Assembly: GCA_016712465.1 (NCBI GenBank)
Contig: JADJQZ010000001.1
Location: 5,642,001 to 5,706,000 of the forward strand
Reading direction: 5' to 3'
DNA length: 64,000 nucleotides
DNA from: Candidatus Obscuribacter sp.
GTDB lineage: Bacteria; Cyanobacteriota; Vampirovibrionia; Obscuribacterales; Obscuribacteraceae
Made by a program: the position numbers and the translations under genes
In this document: positions 9,035 through 17,509 of the stretch, piece after piece
Layout: each line of letters opens with the position of its first letter
Position numbering within the stretch: position 1 is the stretch's first letter
Notes under the pieces: model-generated
Told to the model about the DNA's origin: nothing
The model's input: the letters and a program-made list of their open reading frames with translations, nothing else
Databases searched by the model: none

Positions 9035-9065
9035 TTCCGGAATAGACCGACCGTCTATTCCGGAA
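9035..9065. promoter_or_regulatory. perfect 13-bp inverted repeat, candidate operator
   Basis: The arms TTCCGGAATAGAC (9035-9047) and GTCTATTCCGGAA (9053-9065) are exact reverse complements around CGACC. The core TAGACCGACCGTCTA resembles operators bound by TetR-type repressors. No T-run follows, so it is not an intrinsic terminator. It lies 127 nt upstream of the zinc-ribbon gene start and about 340 nt upstream of hemA. The binding protein is unknown. Confidence 0.6.
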
Positions 9066-9338
9066 CCTCCTAGACTGAGAAGGGGCTACCGCTTCCTGCA
9101 CCGCAGCAAACGGCTCCACTCTTCTCGTTTCATTTAGGTTTCTTTATGTAAGAAATAGACTAGCAACAGGCCTCTTTCGCTCTCGAAGCCCAAAGTTTGC
9201 CAGTTGCCCCATTACAACCCGCCAGGCAAATTTTCCACCCCTGCGCCCACAGGGGCAAGTTGCAAAGTGCCCCACGGGTTATCAATACTTTTTATTTACT
9301 CTGATCTATAGCTCAGACAAGCCCCAAGACAGCCTGGC

Positions 9339-9344
9339 TATAAT
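9339..9344 (+). promoter_or_regulatory. hemA -10 box TATAAT
   Basis: A consensus TATAAT predicts transcription from about 9351 and a leader of about 50 nt to the preferred hemA start at 9401. No good -35 hexamer is seen, so an activator or extended contacts may be needed. Confidence 0.5.
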
Positions 9345-9388
9345 CGTCGAGATGGGGGATGCACTTCGGCATGAGCAGATCTGACCCC

Positions 9389-9400
9389 GGTTCGGGAACC
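9389..9400 (+). promoter_or_regulatory. short hairpin abutting the hemA start codon
   Basis: GGTTC and GAACC pair around GG and end at the base before ATG 9401. The stem covers the position where a ribosome binding site would lie, so it may lower or control hemA translation. The stem is only five pairs. Confidence 0.3.
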
Positions 9401-10774
9401 ATGAATCAACACTTAGTTGTCTGCGGAATCAATTACCATTTCACACCTCTGGCTATCAGGGAACAGTTTTGCATCCCGGACTCTTGCATAGGTCATGCAC
9501 TGGAAGCTCTGAAGCGTTTCCCCCACATAAAGGAATCCGCCATCTTGTCAACCTGCAATCGTACCGAAGTGTACGCAGTTGTAGATGACGTGCGGGGTGG
9601 AATGGCTGATATTGAGGCTTTCTTCGCCTCGGTTCAGCATGTCAGCGACCATGAAATTCTCAAACCAAACTTCAAGCTTCTTCGAGACGACGTAGTTCTT
9701 CATCTGTTGCGCGTTGCGGCCGGACTGGACAGCATGGTGTTGGGCGAAGCCCAGATTATGGCGCAGGTCAAATCGGCCCACCAGACTGCACTAGAAAGAC
9801 AGGCCGCCGGACCGCTGTTGGATTTCATCTTCAAACTTGCACTTTCTTGCGGTAAGAAAGTGCGAACCGAGACTTCTATGGGTAGACGAGCGGTATCGGT
9901 CAGCTCGGCCGCTCTGGAGTTGGCTAGAACCAGACTGGGCAGCCTGGCTGAGAAGTCGGTAGTAGTGCTAGGTATTGGCAAAATGGGGCAAATCTGCGTC
10001 AAGCATCTTCTCTCCGAAGGCGGCAGCGGCGCGGTTGTGCTGCTTAATCGAAATCAGGAACGCATCACTGCATTTCTCAAAAGTAAGCTGAACAACAAAG
10101 AAAAAATCAAAAGTGGTTTTGATTTTAGTGAAAGAACAGCCCTGGCTGCTCAGGCTGACCTGGTCATTGTCAGTACCGGTGCCGACGAACCGGTACTCGA
10201 TGCCAAATCTCTGTCTGCTCACAGGCATGCCGGTTCACCCGAACAGTTGATCATAGACATCTCCGTTCCACGCAACGTCGAACCAGCCGTTGCCTCTCTG
10301 GAAAAAGTAAATCTGGCCCATGCCGACGATCTGGCTGAGATAGTCACCCGCAACAAAGCCGAGCGCGAGGCTATTGTCTTTGAGGCAGAATCCATAGTCT
10401 ATGACCTCTTCGAGGACTACCATAACTGGCTGCGCTCGCAGTTGGTGGTACCGACGATAGCCGAACTGAGAGAAAAGATTGAAGCCATTCGTCTGGAGCA
10501 AATAGCTAAGACCAGCACCCAGGGTGAAAAGAGCGAAGAAGGCAGCCGTTTTGAAATGGAATCCATAAGCCGCGCCATCGTCAATCAAATTCTGCACCAT
10601 CCCACAGTGCAACTGAAAGCCACAAAAGACTACGAGATTCTCAAGCAACAAGCGGAAGCCTTGCGCACCCTCTTTCATCTCGATCCCCTCGCCGGCGGTC
10701 AACCTGCCGGTTGCAGAGAGGAGTCGCGGCGCAGACTTGAAAATCGCAACAAGCGCGGTCAAGAAATATCGTGA
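9401..10774 (+). CDS. hemA: glutamyl-tRNA reductase
   Basis: Reduces glutamyl-tRNA to glutamate-1-semialdehyde, the first step of tetrapyrrole synthesis by the C5 route. The family start VVCGINYHFTPLAIRE appears right after the Met at 9401; an upstream ATG at 9359 would add 14 residues that family members lack. The catalytic Cys lies in STCNRTEVY. The tRNA/substrate loop GLDSMVLGEAQIMAQVK and the NADPH-binding VVVLGIGKMG follow, and then the dimerisation helices. The reading frame ends in GTGA shared with the hemC start, so the two are translationally coupled. It is the first gene of hemACDB. The heme made would serve the b- and c-type cytochromes encoded further along the window. Confidence 0.95.
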   Translation: MNQHLVVCGINYHFTPLAIREQFCIPDSCIGHALEALKRFPHIKESAILSTCNRTEVYAVVDDVRGGMADIEAFFASVQHVSDHEILKPNFKLLRDDVVLHLLRVAAGLDSMVLGEAQIMAQVKSAHQTALERQAAGPLLDFIFKLALSCGKKVRTETSMGRRAVSVSSAALELARTRLGSLAEKSVVVLGIGKMGQICVKHLLSEGGSGAVVLLNRNQERITAFLKSKLNNKEKIKSGFDFSERTALAAQADLVIVSTGADEPVLDAKSLSAHRHAGSPEQLIIDISVPRNVEPAVASLEKVNLAHADDLAEIVTRNKAEREAIVFEAESIVYDLFEDYHNWLRSQLVVPTIAELREKIEAIRLEQIAKTSTQGEKSEEGSRFEMESISRAIVNQILHHPTVQLKATKDYEILKQQAEALRTLFHLDPLAGGQPAGCREESRRRLENRNKRGQEIS

Positions 10775-11730
10775 AAAGAGAGAAGCTGACTGTCGGCACG
10801 AGAGAAAGCAAGCTGGCCTGCCTGCAGACGGATCAAGTCATCAACAAAATACAGTCACTCTTCCCGCATTTAAAAATAGACATCTTGCATATCACCACCG
10901 GCGGTGACAAAGTTCTCGACCGACCCATCGCCGAGCTTGGAGGCAGAGGAGTCTTCGTCAAAGAACTGGAAGAGGCTCTGCTGGATGGCCGCGTCGATCT
11001 GGTGGTGCACTCCCTCAAAGATCTTCCCACCGACATGCCTGACGGGCTAACCCTGGCCTGCGTACTAAATCGGGAGGACGCCAGAGACGTCTTTCTTTCT
11101 AACAGTGCAGAAAGCTTCCAGCAGCTCGCCGCCGGCTCCACCGTGGCCACAAGCAGCAGACGAAGAGCAGCTCAGTTGAAAGCCCTCAGGCAAGACCTCA
11201 AGTTCATTGACATGCGCGGCAATATTCCCACCAGGGTGCGTAAGCTGGAAGAGGGTCAATGCGACGCCATGATTCTGGCGGCGGCAGGTCTACACCGTCT
11301 GGATTTGCAAGATAAAATCAAAGAATACCTCGCCCCGGAACAGGTAACACCAGCGGCCGGTCAGGGTGTTCTTGCTGTGGAATGTCGGCAAGAAGACGAG
11401 GATATCCAGAGCCTTTTGCAGCAAATTGAAGACAGAAACACTCGCTACGAAATCACCGCCGAGAGAGCCTTCCTCGATTGCCTGGGTGGCGGTTGCTCGG
11501 TACCGGCCGGGGTGCTGGCAAAATTTAGCGAGAAGACTGATACCTTACAGATTGATGCCTGTGTGGCGGCCCTGGATGGCAGCCGCGTTTTTCGCGCCAC
11601 CAAACAAGGGCCGGCGGCGGAAGCAGCCTCACTGGGCTTGTCGCTCGCTCGTGAAATTGAAGACCTGGGGGCCGGCGCCGTCCTGGAACAACTACGGCAG
11701 TCTACACCAAATGTAGTATCACCGCCCTGA
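10771..11730 (+). CDS. hemC: porphobilinogen deaminase (hydroxymethylbilane synthase)
   Basis: A 319-residue protein that joins four porphobilinogens into hydroxymethylbilane in the cytoplasm. It shows the family motifs VGTRESKLA at the N-terminus, GGRGVFVKELEEALL, DLVVHSLKDLPTD, and the dipyrromethane-cofactor cysteine in DCLGGGCSVP. The start is GTG 10771, overlapping the hemA stop by four bases. The length matches the family. hemD follows after 35 nt. Confidence 0.96.
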   Translation: MKREKLTVGTRESKLACLQTDQVINKIQSLFPHLKIDILHITTGGDKVLDRPIAELGGRGVFVKELEEALLDGRVDLVVHSLKDLPTDMPDGLTLACVLNREDARDVFLSNSAESFQQLAAGSTVATSSRRRAAQLKALRQDLKFIDMRGNIPTRVRKLEEGQCDAMILAAAGLHRLDLQDKIKEYLAPEQVTPAAGQGVLAVECRQEDEDIQSLLQQIEDRNTRYEITAERAFLDCLGGGCSVPAGVLAKFSEKTDTLQIDACVAALDGSRVFRATKQGPAAEAASLGLSLAREIEDLGAGAVLEQLRQSTPNVVSPP

Positions 11731-11765
11731 TTGGTCAAAACAAATCAAACTAACGAGCGAATTCG

Positions 11766-12587
11766 ATGAACGAGCCTGACAAGCAAGGGAAGCCACTGGC
11801 CGGTCAAACCATTCTAGTTACCAGAGCACGTGCCGGCAGCGAAATTTACGGTCAGAAACTAAAGGCCCTGGGAGCCTCAGTTCTGGATTTTCCCGTGCTG
11901 GAGTTGTGCGAGCCGGAGGATTGGCAAAGTTTCGACAAGCACTTCTCTGACCAGGCGCACTTTGATTGGTTCGTATTTGCCAGTGCCAACGCCGTAGATG
12001 CCACGGTCGAGAGACTCAAACAAATCGGCAGATTTGAAATTCTGGAGAAGAGCCGGATCGCCGCTATCGGTGCGGCAACGGCAGCTAAATTAGCAGAGCA
12101 TGGACTCTCTACCTGCTTCCAACCCTCCAGTTTTGTGGCCGAGAGCCTGGTGACGGAGCTGCCCGCCGCCTTTCCACTGGCGGACAAAACCGTATTCTGG
12201 CCGCGCACTGATATCGGCAGAGAGGTGATCGTGGACGGCCTCGCCGCTCAGGGAGCAAGGGTGTATCACGCTGTGGTCTACAAAACCGTCGTACCGAAAG
12301 AAGCAAAGGAAAAAGCCCTGGTCATAGCCAGCCGACTACAAGCTGGAGAAGTGCAGTTCCTGACCATGGCCAGCGCGCAATCAGTGCGCAACTTCGCCCA
12401 GATCATGAAAGACCATAACCTGCCGGAGCTTTTGGCCAGAACTCAAATTGCGGTGATCGGACCAATCACAGCCAGAGAAGCTGAAAGACAATTCGGAAGA
12501 GTGGACATTGAAGCGCGGGTCCACAGCCTGGACGGTCTCACAGAAGCAATCTTGACAGCATTAAAATTCCCAAACCATAAAAATTAG
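11766..12587 (+). CDS. hemD: uroporphyrinogen-III synthase
   Basis: A 273-residue HemD-fold protein. It has GQTILVTRARAGSE at the start of domain 1, FVFASANAVDAT, AAIGAATAAKLAEHG, the hinge region, FWPRTDIGRE, and FLTMASAQSVRNF with IAVIGPITAREAE in domain 2. It cyclises and inverts ring D of hydroxymethylbilane to give uroporphyrinogen III. Sequence conservation in this family is weak, but position between hemC and hemB makes the call firm. A GCTGCT/AGCAGC hairpin (12588-12607) follows the gene without a T-run. hemB then appears to have its own AT-rich promoter region. Confidence 0.9.
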   Translation: MNEPDKQGKPLAGQTILVTRARAGSEIYGQKLKALGASVLDFPVLELCEPEDWQSFDKHFSDQAHFDWFVFASANAVDATVERLKQIGRFEILEKSRIAAIGAATAAKLAEHGLSTCFQPSSFVAESLVTELPAAFPLADKTVFWPRTDIGREVIVDGLAAQGARVYHAVVYKTVVPKEAKEKALVIASRLQAGEVQFLTMASAQSVRNFAQIMKDHNLPELLARTQIAVIGPITAREAERQFGRVDIEARVHSLDGLTEAILTALKFPNHKN

Positions 12588-12677
12588 GCTGCTTTTGGCA
12601 TAGCAGCTTCAGTTTGAGGATATATTTATTGTTTATATCTATTAGTCTGCTCCCTTCAGATCAGGTAGGAACCTTAA

Positions 12678-13703
12678 ATGAAAGAATCGCTCACTGAGAC
12701 ACGTGACAAGTCTTTGGATTACATACTGCCCCGTGTCACTCCCGACGTGAGAATGCGTCGCCTGCGCTCAAAAGCGCCGCTCAGAGCGATGATAAGAGAA
12801 ACGCATCTGCGCCTGGAGCAGCTCATCTATCCCTTCTTCATCGTAGAAGGCAAGGGCATCAAAACCCCGATCAAGTCTATGCCGGGCATACACCAGCAGA
12901 GCATCGATGAAATGCTGAAAGAAGCGGCAGAAGTAGTGTCTCTCGGCATAAAGTCGGTATTGCTTTTCGGAATTCCGGCCACTAAAGATGCTGATGCCAC
13001 CGGCGCCTGGCATTCGCAGGGCATAGTGCAGAAAGCCACCCGCGAACTGAAGAAGCATTTCCCCGACTTAATCGTAGTGGCCGATACCTGTTTGTGCGAA
13101 TACATGGACCACGGCCATTGCGGCATAGTCCATGAGGGCAAAATCCTCAATGATCCCAGCCTGGAAATTCTGGCCAGGGCCGCCGTCTCTCAAGCCGAAG
13201 CCGGCGCCGATATAATCGCCCCTTCCGACATGATGGACGGGCGAATTGCCGCTATCAGAGCCGCTCTCGATGCAAACGGCTATGAAAACATTCCGATCAT
13301 GGCTTACAGCGCCAAGTTTGCCTCCGCTCTCTATGGTCCTTTCCGGGAGGCAGCCGAATCGGCTCCCCAGTTTGGAGACCGGACCAGCTATCAGATGGAC
13401 CCGGCCAACGCCCGGGAAGCCATGCGCGAAATCGAGCTGGATATCGAAGAAGGCGCCGACATTGTCATGGTTAAACCGGCTATGCCTTACCTGGACCTAA
13501 TTTCAGAGGCCCGGTATATAACCAAATTGCCCGTTGCAGCCTATAATGTATCTGGAGAGTATTCCATGGTCAAAGCCGCTGCCGCCAATGGCTGGATTGA
13601 CGAGAAGCGAGTGGTAATGGAACTCTTGACCGGCATTGTCAGGGCTGGTGCTGATTTGATCATCACCTATCACGCCAAAGATGTCGCCGAGTGGCTCAAG
13701 TAG
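12678..13703 (+). CDS. hemB: delta-aminolevulinic acid dehydratase (porphobilinogen synthase)
   Basis: A 341-residue protein that condenses two 5-aminolevulinates to porphobilinogen. The zinc-type triad is visible in DTCLCEYMDHGHCG, so this is the Cys-rich, zinc-dependent class rather than the Asp-rich magnesium class. Catalytic lysine regions are in AYSAKFASALYGPFR and VKPAMPYLD. Gene order is A-C-D-B, with glutamate-1-semialdehyde aminomutase (hemL) not in the window. RBS-like AGGTAGGA precedes the ATG. An unknown acidic protein follows 11 nt later and is probably co-transcribed. Confidence 0.96.
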   Translation: MKESLTETRDKSLDYILPRVTPDVRMRRLRSKAPLRAMIRETHLRLEQLIYPFFIVEGKGIKTPIKSMPGIHQQSIDEMLKEAAEVVSLGIKSVLLFGIPATKDADATGAWHSQGIVQKATRELKKHFPDLIVVADTCLCEYMDHGHCGIVHEGKILNDPSLEILARAAVSQAEAGADIIAPSDMMDGRIAAIRAALDANGYENIPIMAYSAKFASALYGPFREAAESAPQFGDRTSYQMDPANAREAMREIELDIEEGADIVMVKPAMPYLDLISEARYITKLPVAAYNVSGEYSMVKAAAANGWIDEKRVVMELLTGIVRAGADLIITYHAKDVAEWLK

Positions 13704-13714
13704 TTAGGTAAAAA

Positions 13715-14233
13715 ATGAAGACTAGCTCGCAATTACAAATCAGTTTCGCTAACGCATTTGCAGATCTCTACCTCGACAAAGAAAATGGTGAATTCGCCCT
13801 CGATTTCAGACGGCAAGAAGTCACTATTTACTTAACCAACACCCAGTATCAAGCCCTGGTGCTCCTGGTCCAGCAAAGTTTGGAAGACGAGCAGTTCGTC
13901 GAATACCTGAACTGGCAAAAAGACCCGCTCCAATGCGACGAGAACGAAATCATCGAAGTCTGCGGACCGGACCACATGGTCTGCATGTCCTGCGCCTTCA
14001 GCTGGGAACGAGTAAAACTCACCTTCGATATCGGCATGGCCATCGATCTTTCCTTTGCCGACTTCCTTGGTCTGGCAAGCCTGGTCAAAGAAGCCCAGGC
14101 CGATCTGGAATGGCGACGGGAGCTGCTCAGACTGAATGCCAACCAGGAGTCGGACGGCGAAGGTGAAGGAGAAGCGGATCTCGACTCGGACTCCGATGCC
14201 GGACCGGAATTTCCCAGGGGCACCCAAGACTAA
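13715..14233 (+). CDS. hypothetical acidic protein downstream of hemB
   Basis: 172 residues, no family recognised. The body (residues 1-145) looks globular, with alternating beta and helical stretches and a CGPDHMVCMSC segment holding three cysteines. The tail (~145-172) is Asp/Glu/Ser-rich and probably disordered. There is no signal peptide or membrane segment. Its start lies 11 nt after hemB, so it is likely the last gene of the heme operon; a role in heme metabolism is only suggested by that. A weak hairpin with a T-run follows. Confidence 0.7.
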   Translation: MKTSSQLQISFANAFADLYLDKENGEFALDFRRQEVTIYLTNTQYQALVLLVQQSLEDEQFVEYLNWQKDPLQCDENEIIEVCGPDHMVCMSCAFSWERVKLTFDIGMAIDLSFADFLGLASLVKEAQADLEWRRELLRLNANQESDGEGEGEADLDSDSDAGPEFPRGTQD

Positions 14234-14245
14234 CTAATTCTAATC

Positions 14246-14264
14246 AAATTCCTGGGAATTTTTT
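14246..14264 (+). terminator. weak intrinsic terminator after the heme operon
   Basis: AAATTC (14246-14251) pairs with GAATTT (14256-14261) around CTGG, and the stem runs into six T residues (14259-14264). The stem is AT-rich, so efficiency is uncertain, but its position fits the end of the hem operon. Confidence 0.4.
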
Positions 14265-14472
14265 GGGTTTTGGGCTATACGCCGGCAACATCCTCTCACT
14301 GTTCGCGTCATATCTTCTCGTAGCTCAATAAAAGTGAAGTTAATTGCCGCAGAACTAGGGGCAGCTAGCACCACGATCAGGAAGCAAAAATAGAAGACCT
14401 AATTCAGTTCGGCCCGACTCGGCTGCTTAATAGCAGCGGCGGTAAGAATGTCCATACTTAAGGAGTGCGATC

Positions 14473-14772
14473 ATGAAATTGCTCGTTGTAGCGCTAGCAT
14501 TGGCCGGTTTAACATTTGCCGGCACGGAAGCAGCTTGGAGTAAACACCACGGCAGACACAATGGCTGGAATCAGGGCAATCATTACGGCTGGGGCCGCGG
14601 ACGCGGCAACGGCTGTGGAAACTTCAACAACGGCTGGAACCAGGGCAACGGCTGCGGCAATTTCAACAACGGTTGGAACCAGGCCAATGGCTGGAATCAG
14701 AACTGCGGCAATCGCCGGAACAAGAACTGGCGCCGCCTGGCAAACGGTAATTTCGGGCGCTTCTGGCGCTAA
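14473..14772 (+). CDS. small secreted Gly/Asn/Trp-rich protein
   Basis: 99 residues. A clear signal peptide (MKLLVVALALAGLTFAGTEA) is followed by a low-complexity mature part of Gly, Asn, Trp and Gln with basic ends. It includes a duplicated 13-residue unit NGCGNFNNGWNQ, and four cysteines in the repeats and tail could form disulfides. The ribosome binding site AAGGAG precedes the ATG. The 239 nt upstream hold no gene. Function unknown; the composition recalls secreted structural or adhesive proteins. It ends 34 nt from the convergent YcxB-like gene. Confidence 0.75.
   Translation: MKLLVVALALAGLTFAGTEAAWSKHHGRHNGWNQGNHYGWGRGRGNGCGNFNNGWNQGNGCGNFNNGWNQANGWNQNCGNRRNKNWRRLANGNFGRFWR
14608..14685 (+). 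repeat. two 39-bp direct repeats in the Gly/Asn/Trp-rich gene
   Basis: Units 14608-14646 and 14647-14685 encode near-identical 13-residue blocks. They differ mostly at third codon positions, so the duplication is old enough to have drifted while the protein repeat was kept. Confidence 0.8.
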
Positions 14773-14806
14773 GACAAGTTCCCCAAGCGGCTTTTCCGGC
14801 CGGCGC

Positions 14807-16186
14807 TTATTCCAGCACCAGCAGCTTGCGCACTTTTCGCGAAAGTAGATTGTGGGCATAAGCCAGACCAACTCTCTCCGGAAAAGCCCGCTTAGGAATG
14901 ACATACATAGCCCGACCCCTTCTACCGAAGAGCAACATAAAAGTCTCTTTCGTCTCCCAGACTTCTTCGAAATGCCACCAGGCAAGTACTGCGTATCGCT
15001 CTGCCGCTCTCAGTCCGCAGCCTTCTTCAGTTAGCTCGAAAACAAAAGGCATCCGCTCCCGACCTTCGGAGCGGCCGTCCCTTCCCTCGCTCATGGCTTC
15101 GCTGAGGCGAGCCCGACCCAGGACCAGAAGATAGGTATAAACGGCGTGCATGGCGTAGACAGGTAGCGCAAAAGTGAAGACCCAACCATAGTTCTGGAAG
15201 AGTTCATAGACCAGATCGGTCTTGCCCCAGATAAAGCCGACGGCAAATGTAGAAGGCAAGAGCCAGCCCAGAAAAGCAAGATATTGCAAGGAAAGCATGG
15301 GCAAGCGCTTGCGGAAGAAATAGATCTTCTCTGCCCCCTGCACCTCTCCTTCCCTGTAGATCACTTCCACGGCCACTCCCGTTTTCAGACCGGGAGGCAG
15401 GGATGGATCTGGCTCGGCAGCTAAGGTTTCACCGCCTGCGCAAGACTGCCCCGAGGACCCGAGGTTCCGGTCACAAGGGCTGTTGTCCTCGCCCTTCAGT
15501 TCGCCCTGATCCGCCGACTGCCCCTCAGTGATGATACCGAGAGCCCCTACCTCGACGCCGCTTCCCTCAATGGAAATTCCGGCTATGCCGGCCTTTTCAT
15601 ATTTGATCGGCAAGTCTTTGCCGCTATGGCGCAAATAGGTGCGCACTTTAGAAACTATCAAATGGCGAACCGCCTTTACTTCCTCATCACCTGTCAGGCA
15701 GCGCTTCGGCAGCACGAATACGTCTTGCGGGCCAGCCACCAGGCAAAACTGATAGGCGGTCTCCACACAGGCATTGAGATGACTCCAGTCGAGGGTGCCC
15801 TGACCACTGGCAAATGTAATGTTCAAGCCATTTTGCCCCAGTATATAGATAATAGGGAAGTGAAAATTAGGGCGGCTCTCGTAGCTGTTTCTCACCCGGC
15901 TTTCAATCAAGAGGGCCGCCAGTCCGGTCACGATGGAAGGAATGCCGACCCCGGCAATAAGCACGGCCAGGAGCAGTTGCCCCTCATCAATACCGGCTGC
16001 ACCAAAGATATAATCACCCAGCTCGGTTACGCTGTATGCATAGCCTTCCGCCAGAAGAAAGCTGACAAAGAAGACCGAAAGCAGCTGTCCCGGCAGAATC
16101 AGGCGCTTGTAGACTGACCAGTAGCCATCATTGACTTCCTCCGGTCGGTACTTCACATAGAAGGCAATATCAGACATTGAACTCAC
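14807..16186 (-). CDS. membrane protein with two YcxB-like halves
   Basis: 459 residues. Each half has two hydrophobic segments (~30-50 and ~68-92; ~300-325 and ~335-360) followed by a soluble domain. Those soluble domains contain FVLPKRCL (first half) and MYVIPKRAF (second half), the signature of YcxB-like domains. The halves are joined by an acidic, low-complexity linker (~210-265). The start is GTG 16184-16186 overlapping the stop of the methyltransferase-like gene, or the ATG nine nt later; either way translation is coupled. Its function is not known. The tandem arrangement looks like an internal duplication. Confidence 0.6.
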   Translation of the reverse strand: MSSMSDIAFYVKYRPEEVNDGYWSVYKRLILPGQLLSVFFVSFLLAEGYAYSVTELGDYIFGAAGIDEGQLLLAVLIAGVGIPSIVTGLAALLIESRVRNSYESRPNFHFPIIYILGQNGLNITFASGQGTLDWSHLNACVETAYQFCLVAGPQDVFVLPKRCLTGDEEVKAVRHLIVSKVRTYLRHSGKDLPIKYEKAGIAGISIEGSGVEVGALGIITEGQSADQGELKGEDNSPCDRNLGSSGQSCAGGETLAAEPDPSLPPGLKTGVAVEVIYREGEVQGAEKIYFFRKRLPMLSLQYLAFLGWLLPSTFAVGFIWGKTDLVYELFQNYGWVFTFALPVYAMHAVYTYLLVLGRARLSEAMSEGRDGRSEGRERMPFVFELTEEGCGLRAAERYAVLAWWHFEEVWETKETFMLLFGRRGRAMYVIPKRAFPERVGLAYAHNLLSRKVRKLLVLE

Positions 16187-17310
16187 TTCACAGCGAAGAG
16201 CAGGGGTGACAAATAATTAGCAGCGGAATGCCTGACCACCTTCGAATAACCAGCTTCCATGCAAAGCTCGGCCATCTCTTCCTGGCTGAAGACGCAACCA
16301 TCAGTAGTGGCAAGATACATATTCAAGCCGAACATGAGTGGATGCAGAGGCGCCGTGCGCTCCTTATTGGTGAAGAACTCGGCGATCACCAGTACACCAC
16401 CCGGCCGCAGTGCCCGGGCACAATAGCGCAGAAGCTCGAGGCTCAGCACTTTGCCTTCGGAATGTAAGATGTGCCCCAGTATGGCCACATCATAAGTTTG
16501 CTCGGGCAAATTCACCTGCCGCCAGTTGCCAGGCAAGTCCTCGTATTGTTCCCGCACCTGAAAGCGTTCGGTTATTTTTGCGGTGACGGCCAGCACCGGC
16601 TCAAAATCGATGGCGCTCACCCTGGTACCGGCGTTATCCTGAGCAAAGGGAATGCTCCAGACGGCACTGCCGGCTGCCACATCCAAAACCCGCAAACTAC
16701 TGCCGCTGCGATCAGCCAGGGCCAGCCGCTGCTTTACGAACTGCAGGGCATCGACGGCAATGGCGTAATTGAGCGGCACGATTGACTCGGCCAGGTGGGG
16801 AAAAATCTCGGACGCCCGTTCCTCTTGATTTACTTCCATGACCGGCTTGCCGGTACTGACCGTATCTTTGAGACCACGCCACATCTTATCCAGCTCTTCG
16901 TGCTGCTTGAGATACATGCCCATGAAGAGCGGGCTTTCTTTCAACAGGTAAGTGCCGGCCACGGAGCTGAGCTTGTAAACAGGCACACTGGGAGCACGCC
17001 CCGCGCCGCCGCCTCGCACCGCCGCAGGCTCCAGACTGCCGCTCCTTTCCAGATCATGGCGAAGCAAGAGCCCCATCCCCACGAGACTATCCAGCATCAT
17101 CTCCACGCCCTTGACTGGAAACCTGAGCGCATCCGCCACAGCCTGAGCGGTTCTAGCCTCATCTCTCAGTTGCTGAAAGAGCTCAAGTTCAACAGCCGTT
17201 TTGATGATGCGGATAACCCAACTGCCATGCAATAGCCTGGTTATCTCTTCCGGCGGCATGAGGTGCCCCTCGGCCGACACCTTTAATCCTTGCCAATCGC
17301 CAGTTGTCAT
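16183..17310 (-). CDS. O-methyltransferase-like SAM-dependent enzyme
   Basis: 375 residues. Residues ~20-95 form a winged-helix dimerisation domain (LLHGSWVIRIIKTAVELELF...VADAL...LDSLVGMGLL). Residues ~180-375 form a SAM-binding Rossmann fold with motif I VLDVAAGSAVWS, ILGHILHSEG, and LRPGGVLVIAEFF. This is the architecture of plant-type/CrtF-like O-methyltransferases (Methyltransf_2). The substrate cannot be read from the sequence. It shares GTGA with the YcxB-like membrane gene downstream, so the two form an operon. Confidence 0.75.
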   Translation of the reverse strand: MTTGDWQGLKVSAEGHLMPPEEITRLLHGSWVIRIIKTAVELELFQQLRDEARTAQAVADALRFPVKGVEMMLDSLVGMGLLLRHDLERSGSLEPAAVRGGGAGRAPSVPVYKLSSVAGTYLLKESPLFMGMYLKQHEELDKMWRGLKDTVSTGKPVMEVNQEERASEIFPHLAESIVPLNYAIAVDALQFVKQRLALADRSGSSLRVLDVAAGSAVWSIPFAQDNAGTRVSAIDFEPVLAVTAKITERFQVREQYEDLPGNWRQVNLPEQTYDVAILGHILHSEGKVLSLELLRYCARALRPGGVLVIAEFFTNKERTAPLHPLMFGLNMYLATTDGCVFSQEEMAELCMEAGYSKVVRHSAANYLSPLLFAVK

Positions 17311-17494
17311 TGCCTTTGGGACTCCTGATTCGCAAGAGAAAATTTGGTGCTGTAGGTCTGATTTGATTCAATAAAATCAACAATTACAAAGTATGCGACA
17401 GAATTGCCTCTTTGCTATTAGAAATAGAGAAAATTTGCCTGGATTGCAAAACAATCTATTAACACTAGACTCCCTTTTAGCAGTCCGCTTGCAC

Positions 17495-17500
17495 TATAAT
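17495..17500 (+). promoter_or_regulatory. -10 box of the SRP RNA gene
   Basis: TATAAT lies 10 nt before the first base of the predicted terminal helix of the SRP RNA, the spacing expected for its transcription start. No strong -35 is evident. Confidence 0.6.
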
Positions 17501-17509
17501 GGTCAATCA

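Larger units (their letters stand above)
8909..9400. other. divergent regulatory region between the zinc-ribbon gene and hemA
   Basis: This region of about 490 nt has no convincing gene. It contains a perfect long palindrome (9035-9065) and a CCCCTG/CAGGGG hairpin (9238-9255). An imperfect inverted repeat (TTTGCC..GTTGCCCC near 9196-9210 against GGGGCAAGTTGC near 9252-9266) encloses that hairpin. There is a -10 box at 9339-9344. Confidence 0.6.

Noticed and set aside
8877..9119. Minus-strand frame overlapping the start of the zinc-ribbon gene
   Set aside because: Spans the palindrome, has no ribosome binding site and overlaps a gene with a well-supported start at 8908.
7700..9120. An intact IS1595-type insertion sequence
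   Set aside because: No terminal inverted repeats or target duplication seen and the catalytic DDE domain is missing.
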